A stretch of 64,000 nt of DNA from CAVSRC01 sp963781775 (lineage in GTDB: Bacteria > Pseudomonadota > Alphaproteobacteria > Rhizobiales > Kaistiaceae). Under the pieces are notes generated by a model that saw only the letters and a program-made list of their open reading frames with translations, was not told where the DNA came from and made no database searches. This document shows, in pieces, positions 35,101-44,534 of this stretch; within the stretch, counting starts at the first letter, position 1, and every line of letters starts with the position of its first letter. The stretch covers positions 62,001 to 126,000 of the forward strand of contig CAWAHE010000003.1 of assembly GCA_963781775.1 (NCBI GenBank), given 5' to 3'. Made by a program: the position numbers and the translations under genes.

Positions 35101-36250
35101 TCAGGCTGACTTCGGCTTGTAGAGCGCCATGCGGTAGCAATCCATGTACCGCACCTGAAATTGGTAGGCGAGCGCCCAGAGATAGAGGCGGAACTTGCGG
35201 AATTCGAAGTCGCCGAATTCGCGCTGAACAAAGTCCTTGTTCTTTTCGAGATTGAGCGCCCACTGCCGGAACGTCAGGAAATAGCTCCGCGCGTCGTTGA
35301 ACACCTCGAGCAGATCGAGGGGCGTCTTGGCGAGCTTGTTCAACAGATCGTCGAGCACGAGATAGGAATGGTTGCCCGGATAGATGTAGCGGGCCATGAA
35401 CGACGAGAATTCAAACTTCACGCGCGATGCACTGCCATCGAGGAAGACGGCGCCGCCGGGCTTGAGAAGATACTCGAATTTCCTGAGCACGCGCTCGTAT
35501 TGGGGCAGGTGCTCGATCACGCCCATGATCACGATGGCGTCGAACTTTTCCTTTGGTTCATACGTCAGGAAATCGGTGAAAAGGATGCGGAAGCGGTCGG
35601 AGACATCGGACAGCTTCTTGGTCAGGTATTCCTGTGACACCGCCGAAATGGTGATGCCGGTGAAATCGATATCGGTTTCTTTCAACGCATAGTCGGCGAA
35701 GGCGCCCCAGCCCGGCCCGATCTCCAGCACACGCTTGCCTGGGCCGAACTCGCAACGCTGGATGGCATAGTCGAACTTTCGCTGCAGCGCCGTCGCCAGC
35801 AGATTCGTCCTCGCTCTCGTAGACGCCCTGGCTGTATGCCGGGTGAGTCTCGTCGAGGAAGCTCAGGAAGAGGCGGGGGTCGGCGTCGTAGTGAGATTTG
35901 ATCGCATTCTTGTTGGTGTAGACCTGCCCGAAGAGCAGCGGCTGAAGGAAGCGCCAGATGTTTGCGATCGGGTGGCGGTCGTCGAGCGATGCGCGCAACG
36001 CGAAAGGTTGCAGCATGTCGCCGTCGAAGTCGATGTCGCCACGCATATAGGCCTCGGCGATGTTGCCCTCGTCGAGGCTGCCTACGGCCTTCACCGCTTT
36101 GTCGTTGTGAAGCGTTGCATGGAACAGCGGGTCGCCGCTCCCCGCACGACGCACCTTGCCGTCGGGCAGCTCGACCGAGAACGGTTTGGCGATGGCTCCC
36201 GTTCGGTCAATGAAGGCATCGACCGCCTTTTCGGCCATGCTTGTCGCCAT
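35101..36250 (-). pseudogene. Cyclopropane-fatty-acyl-phospholipid synthase-family methyltransferase, interrupted by a +1 frameshift
   Basis: The upstream frame (36250 to about 35805) carries the N-terminal CFA region ending GVYESEDE. The other frame resumes at LLATALQRKFDYAI and contains the SAM-binding VLEIGPGWGAF and the rest to the stop at 35101. Removing one T at 35804-35805 (A on the coding strand) restores a 382-aa protein reading EDDLLATALQRKFDY. Such enzymes add a methylene bridge to lipid acyl chains. Local GC is low (53% at 35221-35280), suggesting a more recent arrival between uvrC and pgsA. The break may be a sequencing error. Confidence 0.82.
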
Positions 36251-36330
36251 GTGTAAGACCCCGGTTTAGTTGTCCAATATTCGGCAGCAAATCTAGGGCG
36301 AAGGGTGGGCGCACCACAAGCGGGCGGGTC

Positions 36331-38253
36331 TCAATCGGGTTTGTCGTTGAAGAAGCCGTGGATTGCCCGGGCCATCTCGTCGGATATGCCGGGGACGGCC
36401 CGAAGGTCGTCGACGCTTGCGCGGCTGACCGCCTTGGCCGTGCCGAAATGGCGGAGAAGGCCGCGCTTGCGCGCCGGCCCGATACCGTCGATTTCGTCGA
36501 GCGGGTTGCGGGCGATATCGGACTTCCGCCGGGCACGATGCGAGCCGATGGCAAAGCGGTGGGCTTCGTCGCGCAGGCGCTGCACGAAATAGAGCACCGG
36601 GTCGCGCGGCGGCAGCATGAAGGACTCGCGGCCGTTCATATAGAAGGTCTCGCGTCCGGCGTCGCGGTCCGGCCCCTTGGCAACCCCGATGAGGGGCAGG
36701 TCGGTGATGCCCAGTTCGGCGAGCGTCTCGGTCGCGACCGCGAGCTGGCCGCGGCCACCGTCGATGAGGACCAGGTCGGGCCACGGCCCGATTGTCTCGG
36801 TCTCCTCGTCGCGGTCGGCGTCGCGCGGACCAGCCTCGCGCATCAGCCGGGAGAACCGGCGCTCCAGCATCTCGCGCATCATGGCGTAGTCGTCGCCGGG
36901 GGTGAGATCCTGCGAGCGCATGTTGAACTTGCGGTACTGGCCTTTGACGAAGCCGTCCGGGCCGGACACGATCATGCCGCCGACCGCGTTGGTGCCCATG
37001 ATGTGGCTGTTGTCGTAGACTTCGATGCGCCGCGGCGTTTCGCCGAGGCCGAAGCGTTCGGCGAGGCCCTCCAGCAGCGTGCGCTGCGAACTCGACTGGG
37101 CAATCTCGCGGCCAAGTGCCTCGCGGGCATTGGCAAGCGCGTGCTCGACGAGATCCTTCTTCTCGCCGCGCTGAGGCACGCCGACGCTCACCCGATAGCC
37201 GGCGCGCTCGCTTAGCGCCTCCTCGAGCAGTGCGTGTTCCTCGATCTCATGCGACAGCAGGATCAGCTTCGGCGTCGGCTTGTCGTCGTAGAACTGGGCG
37301 AGGAATGCGCCCAGCACCGCACTCGGCTCCAGCTCCTTGTCGGCGCGCGGGAAATAGGCGCGGTTGCCCCAATTCTGGCCGGTGCGGAAGAAGAAGACCT
37401 GGATGCACGTCTGCCCGCCCACCTGATGGACGGCGAACAGATCGGCCTCCTCGAAGGTCTGTGGATTGATGCCCTGGTAGCTCTGCACATGCGACAGGGC
37501 TGCGAGGCGGTCGCGGTAGCGCGCGGCCTGCTCGAAATCGAGCCGGTCGGCGGCTTCGGTCATGCCCTGCTGCATGGTCGCGCGCACCGCCTGGCTCTTT
37601 CCCGACAGGAAGGCCTTGGCCTCGTCCACCAGCAGCGCGTAGTCGTCGAGGGCGATTTCGCCGGTGCAGGGTGCCGAACATCGCTTGATCTGGAAGAGCA
37701 GGCACGGGCGCGTTCGGCTGTCGAAGACGGAGTCGGAACACGAGCGCAACAGGAAGGCGCGCTCCAGCGCGTTGATGGTCCGCCCGACCGCGCCGGCGGA
37801 GGCGAACGGGCCGAAATACTCTCCCTTGCGCGAGCGCGCGCCGCGATGCTTGGCGAGCTGCGGCGCTTTGTGGTCGCCGGTGATGACGATGTATGGGAAC
37901 GACTTGTCGTCGCGCAGCAGCACGTTGAAGCGCGGACGTAGCCGCTTGATAAGATTCGCCTCGAGCAGCAGCGCCTCGGTTTCGGTGCGCGTCGAAACGA
38001 ACTCCATCGCCGCCGTCGCCATGATGACGCGCTGGATGCGGCTCGAGACCCCGGCCGGCCGCGTGTAGCTCTGCACGCGCTTCTTGAGGCTGCGCGCCTT
38101 GCCGACGTAGAGCACCGTGCCCTTGGCGTCGATCATGCGATAAACGCCGGGCCCGTTGGGCAGGCGCTTGACGATGTCGGCGATCACCTCCGGCCCGACG
38201 CGCGGTGGCGTGGGCTTGGCGGGTTGGGTGTCTGCAACGGGTGCGTCGTTCAT
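36331..38253 (-). CDS. uvrC: Excinuclease ABC subunit C
   Basis: Nuclease subunit of nucleotide excision repair that makes both incisions. The 640-aa protein has an N-terminal GIY-YIG domain (GVYRMIDAKGTVLYVGKARSLKKRV), a UVR motif (RLDFEQAARYRDRLAALS), the RNase H-like endonuclease half (IEVYDNSHIMGTNAVGGM), and C-terminal helix-hairpin-helix repeats (LDEIDGIGPARKRGLL). It begins 62 bp downstream of the SDR gene on the same strand. Confidence 0.97.
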   Translation of the reverse strand: MNDAPVADTQPAKPTPPRVGPEVIADIVKRLPNGPGVYRMIDAKGTVLYVGKARSLKKRVQSYTRPAGVSSRIQRVIMATAAMEFVSTRTETEALLLEANLIKRLRPRFNVLLRDDKSFPYIVITGDHKAPQLAKHRGARSRKGEYFGPFASAGAVGRTINALERAFLLRSCSDSVFDSRTRPCLLFQIKRCSAPCTGEIALDDYALLVDEAKAFLSGKSQAVRATMQQGMTEAADRLDFEQAARYRDRLAALSHVQSYQGINPQTFEEADLFAVHQVGGQTCIQVFFFRTGQNWGNRAYFPRADKELEPSAVLGAFLAQFYDDKPTPKLILLSHEIEEHALLEEALSERAGYRVSVGVPQRGEKKDLVEHALANAREALGREIAQSSSQRTLLEGLAERFGLGETPRRIEVYDNSHIMGTNAVGGMIVSGPDGFVKGQYRKFNMRSQDLTPGDDYAMMREMLERRFSRLMREAGPRDADRDEETETIGPWPDLVLIDGGRGQLAVATETLAELGITDLPLIGVAKGPDRDAGRETFYMNGRESFMLPPRDPVLYFVQRLRDEAHRFAIGSHRARRKSDIARNPLDEIDGIGPARKRGLLRHFGTAKAVSRASVDDLRAVPGISDEMARAIHGFFNDKPD

Positions 38254-38315
38254 GGCCGATATATAGCGACCGCTGCTCTCCGGGGCACCCCGCTGGAGGG
38301 CGCCGGACCGGCCGC

Positions 38316-39086
38316 CTAGATTTCCCCCTCGGTCGCCGCCAGATCGGGTGTCCGCCAGCCGAGATGCTGGCCGCCGTCGAGCGCAATGACCTGGCCGGTG
38401 ATCGAACGGGTCTCGACCAGATAGCGCACCGTGCTACCGAAATCTGTCAGTTCCGGCGCGCGCTGAAGCAGAATCGCCTCGACCTGATCGCGGTAGCGTT
38501 CCGGCTTCTGGTGCGCGCTGGGCAGCGTCGGGCCGGGCGCGATGCCGTTGACGCGGATACGCGGGGCAAGCGCCTGCGCCAGCGTTTCGGTTGCCGTGTA
38601 GAGCGCCGATTTGGAGACCTGGTAGGAGTAGTAGCGCGGCGTCGGCTTCCAGATGCGCTGGTCGAGCAGGTTGACGACGTTGCCTTCGACGCCGTCAGGC
38701 ACCTGCGCAGCGAAGGCCTGCGTCAGGAACACTGGCGCGGTCAGGTTGACCGCCATCTGCCGATCCCACAGCGCGCGGTCGAGCGTGCCGACCGAGTCTT
38801 TCTCGAAGATGGACGCATTGTTGACCAGGAGTGTCAGCGGGCCGACGGCCGCCTTCGCGTCGCCGACGATTCGGTTCAGGCACGCAGGATCGGCGAAATC
38901 GCCCTGAACGACAGCCGCGCGTCCACCGGCGGCGGCGATGGCGTCAGCGAGCACGGCGGCTTCGTCGCGCGAGTGGTTGCAATGGATCGCGACGGCCCAG
39001 CCATGAGCGGCAAGATCCTCGACGATGGCGCGGCCGATGCGGCGAGCGCCCCCGGTGACCAGGGCGGCGGGAGGAGGGGAGACCAT
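38316..39086 (-). CDS. SDR-family oxidoreductase
   Basis: A 256-aa NAD(P)-dependent short-chain dehydrogenase. The cofactor motif TGGARRIGRAI has an Arg after the Gly run, as in pteridine-reductase/FolM-type members that prefer NADPH. NNAS and the YxxxK motif (YSYQVSKSAL) are present, and Asp rather than Ser occupies the usual catalytic Ser region (LLDQRIW), again like FolM. Substrate could be a dihydropterin but this is inference. Upstream of uvrC. Confidence 0.88.
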   Translation of the reverse strand: MVSPPPAALVTGGARRIGRAIVEDLAAHGWAVAIHCNHSRDEAAVLADAIAAAGGRAAVVQGDFADPACLNRIVGDAKAAVGPLTLLVNNASIFEKDSVGTLDRALWDRQMAVNLTAPVFLTQAFAAQVPDGVEGNVVNLLDQRIWKPTPRYYSYQVSKSALYTATETLAQALAPRIRVNGIAPGPTLPSAHQKPERYRDQVEAILLQRAPELTDFGSTVRYLVETRSITGQVIALDGGQHLGWRTPDLAATEGEI

Positions 39087-39372
39087 AACCGTTCGTTAAC
39101 CGTGTTTAATCGTGACCTTGAGATGGGAACCGGCCAAAGAGGCCAAACGGTCGCTCGGAAAAACCGGCAAATACGTTTCTGTTCAAATGGTTACGGTGCG
39201 ATTGTTGCCATGCTGCAACGCCGCAATTGGTCATTGGATTGCCCGCCCGTGGCCGTATTTCATTAACGTTTACGCCCTATTCCTCATCGCATATCGGCGG
39301 CTTGGACAGATGCGGAACCCGGCGTCGCGAACAGCGTTGCCATCACGCCGCCAGCAAAACGAGGAGTGGAGT

Positions 39373-39963
39373 ATGTCGTCCATCAGAACAATCGGTGCAA
39401 GCGCCGCCGCCCTGCTCGCCGGGACGGGCATGGCGCTCGCCGCCGACTTGCCGAACTATCAGGCGCCGCCGCCGGCGCAGACTTACAACCCGGCTCCCGC
39501 CTATGACTGGACCGGGCCCTATATCGGGCTCATGGGTGGTTATGGCTGGGGCACGGCCGATGGCTGGGAAGGCGGCCCATACGCCGGCTACAATTTCCAG
39601 ATCAACCCGAACTGGGTGGTTGGTCTCGAGGGCGATTTCCTGTTCGCCAGCCGCAACGGTTCCGCCGCGTCGAATTCTTGGGATTCGACCATTCGCGGCC
39701 GTGTTGGCTACGCGTATGACCGCTACCTGTTCTACGGGACCGGTGGCGTCGCCTTCGGCGACGTAAAATCGAAGACCAACGGTCAAGATGTGAGCAAGAC
39801 CGGCTGGACGCTGGGCGCCGGCATCGAGGCGGCGATCACCAGCAACGTTACCGGCCGCCTTGAGTATCGCCACACCGACCTGGGCACTACCGCGTTCACG
39901 GCGGCGCCCTCGGTCAGTTACACCTCCAACGATCTGATGATCGGCGCCGGCGTCAAGTTCTGA
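39373..39963 (+). CDS. Outer-membrane beta-barrel protein (Omp25/31-like)
   Basis: A 196-aa exported porin-like protein. After a signal peptide ending MALAAD it has the proline-rich NYQAPPPAQTYNPAPAYDWTGPYIG start typical of rhizobial Omp25/31, then eight predicted strands (GDFLFASRNG, GRVGYAYDRYLFYGTGGVAFG) and ends VGA-type with a terminal Phe (IGAGVKF). GAGGAG lies just before ATG 39373. A strong terminator follows. A second member of the family lies at 59220-59891. Confidence 0.92.
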   Translation: MSSIRTIGASAAALLAGTGMALAADLPNYQAPPPAQTYNPAPAYDWTGPYIGLMGGYGWGTADGWEGGPYAGYNFQINPNWVVGLEGDFLFASRNGSAASNSWDSTIRGRVGYAYDRYLFYGTGGVAFGDVKSKTNGQDVSKTGWTLGAGIEAAITSNVTGRLEYRHTDLGTTAFTAAPSVSYTSNDLMIGAGVKF

Positions 39964-39984
39964 CGCCTCCGGCCAGTCGGCTTC

Positions 39985-40022
39985 AAACGCCCCGTCGCGC
40001 GATCCGCGGCGGGGCGTTTTTT
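39985..40022 (+). terminator. Intrinsic terminator after the outer-membrane protein gene
   Basis: AAACGCCCCG (39985-39994) pairs with CGGGGCGTTT (40010-40019) and the T-run continues through 40022. It lies 21 bp after the stop at 39963 and just before the end of the convergent RNase T2 gene. Confidence 0.88.
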
Positions 40023-40029
40023 GTTCTCG

Positions 40030-40659
40030 TCAGCGTGCCGCCGGCACCTTGATGTTGGTGACGCGGCAGGACTGGCGGTCGACCTCGGGGCACCGTCGGA
40101 ATTCGAGGTCCTTGGTCAGGCAAATGCGGACCTCGTCGAGAAGACCGCGCGTGCAGGTGACGGCAATCTCGGTTTCGATCAATCGCGGATTGTTGGCGAT
40201 GAACGCCTGCTCGATCTCGCGTGGCGACAGGTTGGCGTCGCGGCTCGCATCGCTGAACGTGCCGGGCAGCGAGACCTTTTCGTAGGCGTGGCGCAGGGTG
40301 GTGAAATAGGCGTCCTGCGTGAGGCCCGAGCAAACGCCGTGCGTCCGCCATTCATGAACGATCAGTCCGCCACTGGGCATGATGTCAGCCAGCCCGTCGA
40401 TTGTGGCCTGGCGGACGCTCAGCGGCATGTTGGTGGCGCATGAGTCCGGATGGCCGCTCTCATACTCAGGCCACAGGCCGTGAACGATGAAACCGAAATG
40501 CCCGCCACACTCGACGGAATTGGGGTGGCTGTCGGTCGCGCAATAGGTTGGCGACCACGACAACGACAGGACATAGAAATCGAAATCGCCGGGCGTGCCG
40601 CCAGCCCGGGCCGGCGCTGCTGCGAGAAAGAGGGCGGCGAGGAAGCCGAGGAGCCTCAC
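40030..40659 (-). CDS. Ribonuclease T2 family protein (RNase I-like)
   Basis: Secreted, non-specific endoribonuclease. A signal peptide (LLGFLAALFLAAAPARA) precedes the mature enzyme. Both catalytic segments are present: FIVHGLWPE (CAS I) and HEWRTHGVC (CAS II), each with its His. Cysteines (CATD, CGGH, CATN, GVCSG and others) fit the T2 disulfides. I choose GTG 40659 because it overlaps the upstream stop by 4 bp; GTG 40677 would add 6 residues. Role is probably scavenging of external RNA. Confidence 0.92.
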   Translation of the reverse strand: MRLLGFLAALFLAAAPARAGGTPGDFDFYVLSLSWSPTYCATDSHPNSVECGGHFGFIVHGLWPEYESGHPDSCATNMPLSVRQATIDGLADIMPSGGLIVHEWRTHGVCSGLTQDAYFTTLRHAYEKVSLPGTFSDASRDANLSPREIEQAFIANNPRLIETEIAVTCTRGLLDEVRICLTKDLEFRRCPEVDRQSCRVTNIKVPAAR

Positions 40660-41105
40660 GGGCGGATGGAGCGGCACCAGGAACCGTAAACCCGGTACGG
40701 GTCAAAGCCCGGCAGGCACGACTGGACGCTCCAATGGATCGAGGCGAAGCCGGCCTGGAACTCGATCAAGTAGACGACCTCTGAACGCTTGCCGTCGGAC
40801 AGCCACGCCGTGCCGTGGCAATAGCGGCGCGGGATCCGGCTCGGTCCGTCGACATTGATTCGCGTCTCGCGAATGTCGCCGATGTTCGCAATGACGAGCC
40901 CGCTGCCGATGATATGCGAGTCGTAGTAGCTGAATTTGTCGACGACTTTCGAGAGGACCCCGGGCTCGTCGCAAACGGGCAGGCGGTGAAAGCCGGTCCC
41001 ATAGGGCACGCCGGCATAGCCGTTGCCGTACCCGTAGTAGTCGGCGGCCTGCGCGGGAATCGCCAGAAGCGCCAGCGCCACGAGACCGATCAGGATGCGC
41101 GGCAT
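40656..41105 (-). CDS. Secreted protein of unknown function paired with RNase T2
   Basis: A 149-aa exported protein with signal peptide ILIGLVALALLAIPAQA. The mature part starts with a Gly/Tyr-rich run (YYGYGNGYAGVPYG) and holds four cysteines (PVCDEP, RYCHGT, QSCLPG, SWCRSI). Its stop overlaps the RNase T2 start by 4 bp, so the two are translationally coupled and may act together in the periplasm. No family is recognised. Confidence 0.78.
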   Translation of the reverse strand: MPRILIGLVALALLAIPAQAADYYGYGNGYAGVPYGTGFHRLPVCDEPGVLSKVVDKFSYYDSHIIGSGLVIANIGDIRETRINVDGPSRIPRRYCHGTAWLSDGKRSEVVYLIEFQAGFASIHWSVQSCLPGFDPYRVYGSWCRSIRP

Positions 41106-41178
41106 GTCGGTCGCCTCCGGAGGTTGCCTTTGCGCGAGAATGCGACGGCCCCCCGGCCCGGTCAAGGCGCGGACGGCG

Positions 41179-42030
41179 TCACTCACCGGCAATTTCGTCG
41201 ATGAGGTGACCGGCGCCGGGGCCCTGTTGCAGGATCGGCACAAGCGCGGCGAGAAGCCCGGCGAGCGTATCCGCGAATTGCCACGGCGGATTGCAGATGA
41301 CGAGCCCGGCGCCGTTGAACGTGCCTTCGGCCCCGCGTTCGCGGACGAACAGCTCGGCGCGCACCAGCCGCCGGATGCCGCTGCGTGTCAGGCCGACGCG
41401 CAATCGGTCGACGGCCTCCAGATCCTTGACCGGGTACCAGAGGGCGTAGACGCCGGTCGGCCAGCGCCGGTGGGCATCGATGAAACCATCGAGAAGCCGG
41501 CTGAATTCGTCGGTGGCTTCGTAGGGCGGGTCGACCAGGACCAGCCCACGGCGCTCCTTGGGCGGCACGAAAGCGCCGAGCGCCAGCCAGCCATCGAGGG
41601 CAATGGTGCGTACCTGAATGTCGCCGGCGAAGAGCGCGGCGAGGGCCTTTTCGTCGTCGGGATGCAGTTCAACGGCAGTCAGCCGGTCCTTGCGGCGAAA
41701 GAGATGCCGCGCGATCCATGGCGACCCGGGATAGGCGGTCAGCGGCCTGCCCGGCGTATTGATTGCCGCGACCGCATCGAGGTAGGGCCGGAGCAATTCG
41801 GCGATATTGGCATCGAGGGGCTGGCCGCACAGGCGCGCGATGCCGTCACGCCATTCGCCGGATCGGGTCGCTTCCTTGCCGGTAAGATCGTAAAGGCCGA
41901 CCCCGGCATGGGTGTCGATGACCCGGAAAGCCGTGTCCTTCTGCTTCAGCCGCTCGATCAGGAGCGCCAGCACGGCATGCTTGACCACATCGGCGAAGCT
42001 GCCGGCGTGGAAGGCGTGGCGGTAGTTCAT
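41179..42030 (-). CDS. rlmJ: 23S rRNA (adenine2030-N6)-methyltransferase RlmJ
   Basis: Methylates A2030 of 23S rRNA. The 283-aa protein begins NYRHAFHAGSFADVVKH, the diagnostic RlmJ N-terminus, then FRVIDTHAGVGLYDL (SAM site) and the N6-adenine catalytic motif VLVDPPYE. ATG 42030 lies 5 bp after the purN stop in the minus-strand direction, so it is probably in the purM-purN transcription unit. Confidence 0.95.
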   Translation of the reverse strand: MNYRHAFHAGSFADVVKHAVLALLIERLKQKDTAFRVIDTHAGVGLYDLTGKEATRSGEWRDGIARLCGQPLDANIAELLRPYLDAVAAINTPGRPLTAYPGSPWIARHLFRRKDRLTAVELHPDDEKALAALFAGDIQVRTIALDGWLALGAFVPPKERRGLVLVDPPYEATDEFSRLLDGFIDAHRRWPTGVYALWYPVKDLEAVDRLRVGLTRSGIRRLVRAELFVRERGAEGTFNGAGLVICNPPWQFADTLAGLLAALVPILQQGPGAGHLIDEIAGE

Positions 42031-42035
42031 GGCCG

Positions 42036-42698
42036 CTAGATCGACGACGGCGAGAACAGGGCGCGGAGCAATTCTTCCGGCGGCAGGTCGGCGATGACGA
42101 CGCGTCCGTCGACCACGCGCGTCCGCTCCGCCGCGACCAGCGCCAAGGCCCGCGGATAGAGCTGGTGCTCGGCGCCAAGGACACGGGCCGCCAGCGCTTC
42201 GGGTGTGTCCCCGGCCAGCACCGGCACGGCGGCCTGTGCGATGATCGGTCCGTCGTCCATCGCGGCGCGGACGAAATGGACCGTGCAGCCATGCAGCTTG
42301 ACGCCTGCCTCGAGGGCGCGATCGTGGGTGTTGAGCCCCTGAAAGGCCGGCAGGATCGACGGATGGATGTTGATCAGCCGGTCGCGCCAGCGATCGACAA
42401 ATTCCTCCGACAGAAGGCGCATGAAGCCGGCGAGGCAAACGATCTCGGCATGCGCTGCCTGGAGATGGCGTTCGATCTCCGCCTCGAACGCCGAGCGATC
42501 GCGGATGTCTCTGGCGCTGACAACGGCGGTTGCGATGCCGGCCCCGGATGCGCGCACCAGCCCGGCGGCATCGGCGCGGCTGGAGATCACCAGCACGACC
42601 TCGGCGGGATAGTGCGGCGTTGCGGCGGCACGGATCAGCGCCGTCATGTTGGTGCCGCGACCGGAGATGAGAACGGCGACGCGCTTGCGGTCGGTCAT
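42036..42698 (-). CDS. purN: Phosphoribosylglycinamide formyltransferase
   Basis: Transfers a formyl group from 10-formyl-tetrahydrofolate to GAR in purine synthesis. The 220-aa protein has VLISGRGTNMTALI at the N-terminus, catalytic Asn/His in INIHPSILPAFQG, and the Asp in AMDDGPIIAQ. Its ATG overlaps the purM stop by 4 bp. Confidence 0.97.
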   Translation of the reverse strand: MTDRKRVAVLISGRGTNMTALIRAAATPHYPAEVVLVISSRADAAGLVRASGAGIATAVVSARDIRDRSAFEAEIERHLQAAHAEIVCLAGFMRLLSEEFVDRWRDRLINIHPSILPAFQGLNTHDRALEAGVKLHGCTVHFVRAAMDDGPIIAQAAVPVLAGDTPEALAARVLGAEHQLYPRALALVAAERTRVVDGRVVIADLPPEELLRALFSPSSI

Positions 42699-43780
42699 GG
42701 CAGGTCGAGGTCGAGCTTGCCGTCGTAGACAACCGCCGGGCCGGAGCGCTCCTCGACCCGGCCAACGACGGCAACGGTTTCACCAAACTCGGTCAGCTTT
42801 GCGGCAACCGCCTCGGCGGCATCGGCAGCGACGACGACGATCATGCCGACACCGCAGTTGAACGTGCGCAGCATCTCGTCGGGGGTGATCGCCCCCAGCC
42901 CGGTCAGCCAGCGAAACACGGGCGGCACGGGAACGCGGTCGAGATCGATGCGCGCCGCGACATTTGCCGGCAGCACGCGCGGCACATTCTCGGTGATGCC
43001 GCCGCCGGTGATGTGCGCCATCGCCTTGACCGCGGTGCTGTCTTTCATCGCGGCCAGAAGCGGCTTCACATAGATGCGGGTGGGCGCGAGCAGCGCGCGG
43101 CCGAGCGAATGGCGGTTGTCGAATGGGGCGGGGTCCTCATAGGCGAGCCCCGAATCGGCGACCAGCTTGCGGACCAGCGAGAAGCCGTTCGAGTGGACCC
43201 CGGAGGAGGCGAGCGCGAGCATGACGTCGCCGGCCGCGACATCGCCGCGCGGCAGAACGCGGTCGCGCTCGACGGCGCCGACGGCGAAGCCGGCGAGGTC
43301 GAAGTCCTTCCCCGCGTACATTCCGGGCATTTCCGCCGTCTCGCCGCCGATCAGAGCGGCGCCGGCCTGGCGGCAGCCCTCGGCGATGCCGGCGACAATG
43401 CGCGCGCCGGCCTCAGGATCGAGCCGGCCCGTGGCGAAATAGTCGAGGAAAAACAATGGCTCGGCGCCCTGCACGACCAGATCGTTGACGCACATGGCGA
43501 CGAGGTCGATGCCGACCGTGTCGAGGATGCCGGTGTCGATGGCGACCTTGAGCTTGGTGCCGACGCCATCGGTGGCGGCGACCAGCACCGGATCGCGATA
43601 TCCGGCGGCCTTGAGATCAAACAGGCCGCCGAACCCGCCAATTTCGGCATCAGCGCCGGGACGGCGAGTCGCCCGGACGAGCGGCTTGATGGCTTCGACA
43701 AGCGCATTGCCGGCGTCGATATCGACCCCGGAATCGGCATAGGCGACCGGCGAACCCTGCCGCCGCGCTGGATTTGTCAT
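42695..43780 (-). CDS. purM: Phosphoribosylformylglycinamidine cyclo-ligase
   Basis: Closes the imidazole ring to give AIR, using ATP. The 361-aa protein starts YADSGVDIDAGNALVEAIKP, followed by VAATDGVGTKLKVA and LIGGETAEMPGMY, the nucleotide-binding motifs. ATG 43780 is chosen; the frame remains open well upstream but without family sequence. It is divergent from the CDP-alcohol phosphatidyltransferase gene, with a 58-169 bp gap depending on that gene's start. Confidence 0.97.
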   Translation of the reverse strand: MTNPARRQGSPVAYADSGVDIDAGNALVEAIKPLVRATRRPGADAEIGGFGGLFDLKAAGYRDPVLVAATDGVGTKLKVAIDTGILDTVGIDLVAMCVNDLVVQGAEPLFFLDYFATGRLDPEAGARIVAGIAEGCRQAGAALIGGETAEMPGMYAGKDFDLAGFAVGAVERDRVLPRGDVAAGDVMLALASSGVHSNGFSLVRKLVADSGLAYEDPAPFDNRHSLGRALLAPTRIYVKPLLAAMKDSTAVKAMAHITGGGITENVPRVLPANVAARIDLDRVPVPPVFRWLTGLGAITPDEMLRTFNCGVGMIVVVAADAAEAVAAKLTEFGETVAVVGRVEERSGPAVVYDGKLDLDLP

Positions 43781-43949
43781 CAATTCAAGGCCTCCGGATA
43801 CCCGGCATCCAATCCATGAAAAGACACCGGAAAGCAAGATGGCAGAGGCCCGGACGCCGCTGGCCGCGGGTGCTTGGCTTTGGCGGCAGGCGGTGCCATG
43901 TCTAGCCCGGCCCCGGAAGCGGCCCGGGGCGATTTGCAAGGGCATTCGA

Positions 43950-44534
43950 TTGACGATTCCCAATCTGATTACCATCGGACGGCTGGTGCTGGTGCCGATG
44001 ATCGTGTGGCTGATCATTTCCGGCCGGCCGATCGCGTCCTTTACGGTCTTCGTGATCGCCGGGGTCAGCGATGCGATCGACGGTTTTCTGGCGCGCCAGT
44101 TCAACCTGCGCTCGGCGCTCGGCTCCTATCTGGATCCGCTCGCCGACAAGGCGCTGCTGGTGTCGATCTACATTTCGCTGGCGGTACTCAACGAGATCCC
44201 GCTCTGGGTAGCCATCCTCGTCGTCAGCCGCGACCTGTTCATCGTCGGGGCGGTGGTGCTGTCGTGGATGCTTGACCAGCCGGTCGAGATGCGGCCGCTG
44301 GCGGTCAGCAAGGTCAATACCGTGGTGCAGATCGTCCTCGCCGCGGTTGTTCTCGGCGATCTCGCGACGTCGGTCGATCTGACGGCGCTGCGCACGGTGC
44401 TGGCCTATCTCGTTAGCGTCCTCACGGTCGCCTCGGCGGCGGTCTATCTGGTCGACTGGGTGCGCCACATGGGCATGGGCGAGAGTCCTGCCGGTTCACC
44501 GTCTGCGAACAGGGAGGGGGATCGCCGGTCGTGA
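43950..44534 (+). CDS. CDP-alcohol phosphatidyltransferase family protein
   Basis: A membrane enzyme that swaps CMP on a CDP-lipid for an alcohol; in this position probably cardiolipin- or PG-related. The signature is seen as D-AIDGFLARQFNLRSALG followed by YLDPLADK. With TTG 43950 the protein starts TIPNLITIGRLVLVPMIVW and is 194 aa, which matches the family N-terminus; an upstream ATG at 43839 would add 37 residues of unlikely sequence. The stop overlaps the next gene by 4 bp. It is a second pgsA-like gene besides 34275-34907. Confidence 0.85.
   Translation: MTIPNLITIGRLVLVPMIVWLIISGRPIASFTVFVIAGVSDAIDGFLARQFNLRSALGSYLDPLADKALLVSIYISLAVLNEIPLWVAILVVSRDLFIVGAVVLSWMLDQPVEMRPLAVSKVNTVVQIVLAAVVLGDLATSVDLTALRTVLAYLVSVLTVASAAVYLVDWVRHMGMGESPAGSPSANREGDRRS

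Noticed and set aside
35101..35730. Independent short methyltransferase gene starting at 35730
   Set aside because: The start lies inside the SAM-binding strand; the sequence just upstream in the same frame (ALQRKFDYAI) belongs to the CFA family, so it is the second half of a frameshifted gene.
39096..39109. TTAA-N6-TTAA as a CtrA site before the outer-membrane protein gene
   Set aside because: Spacing is one base short of the N7 consensus and it lies more than 260 bp from the start codon.
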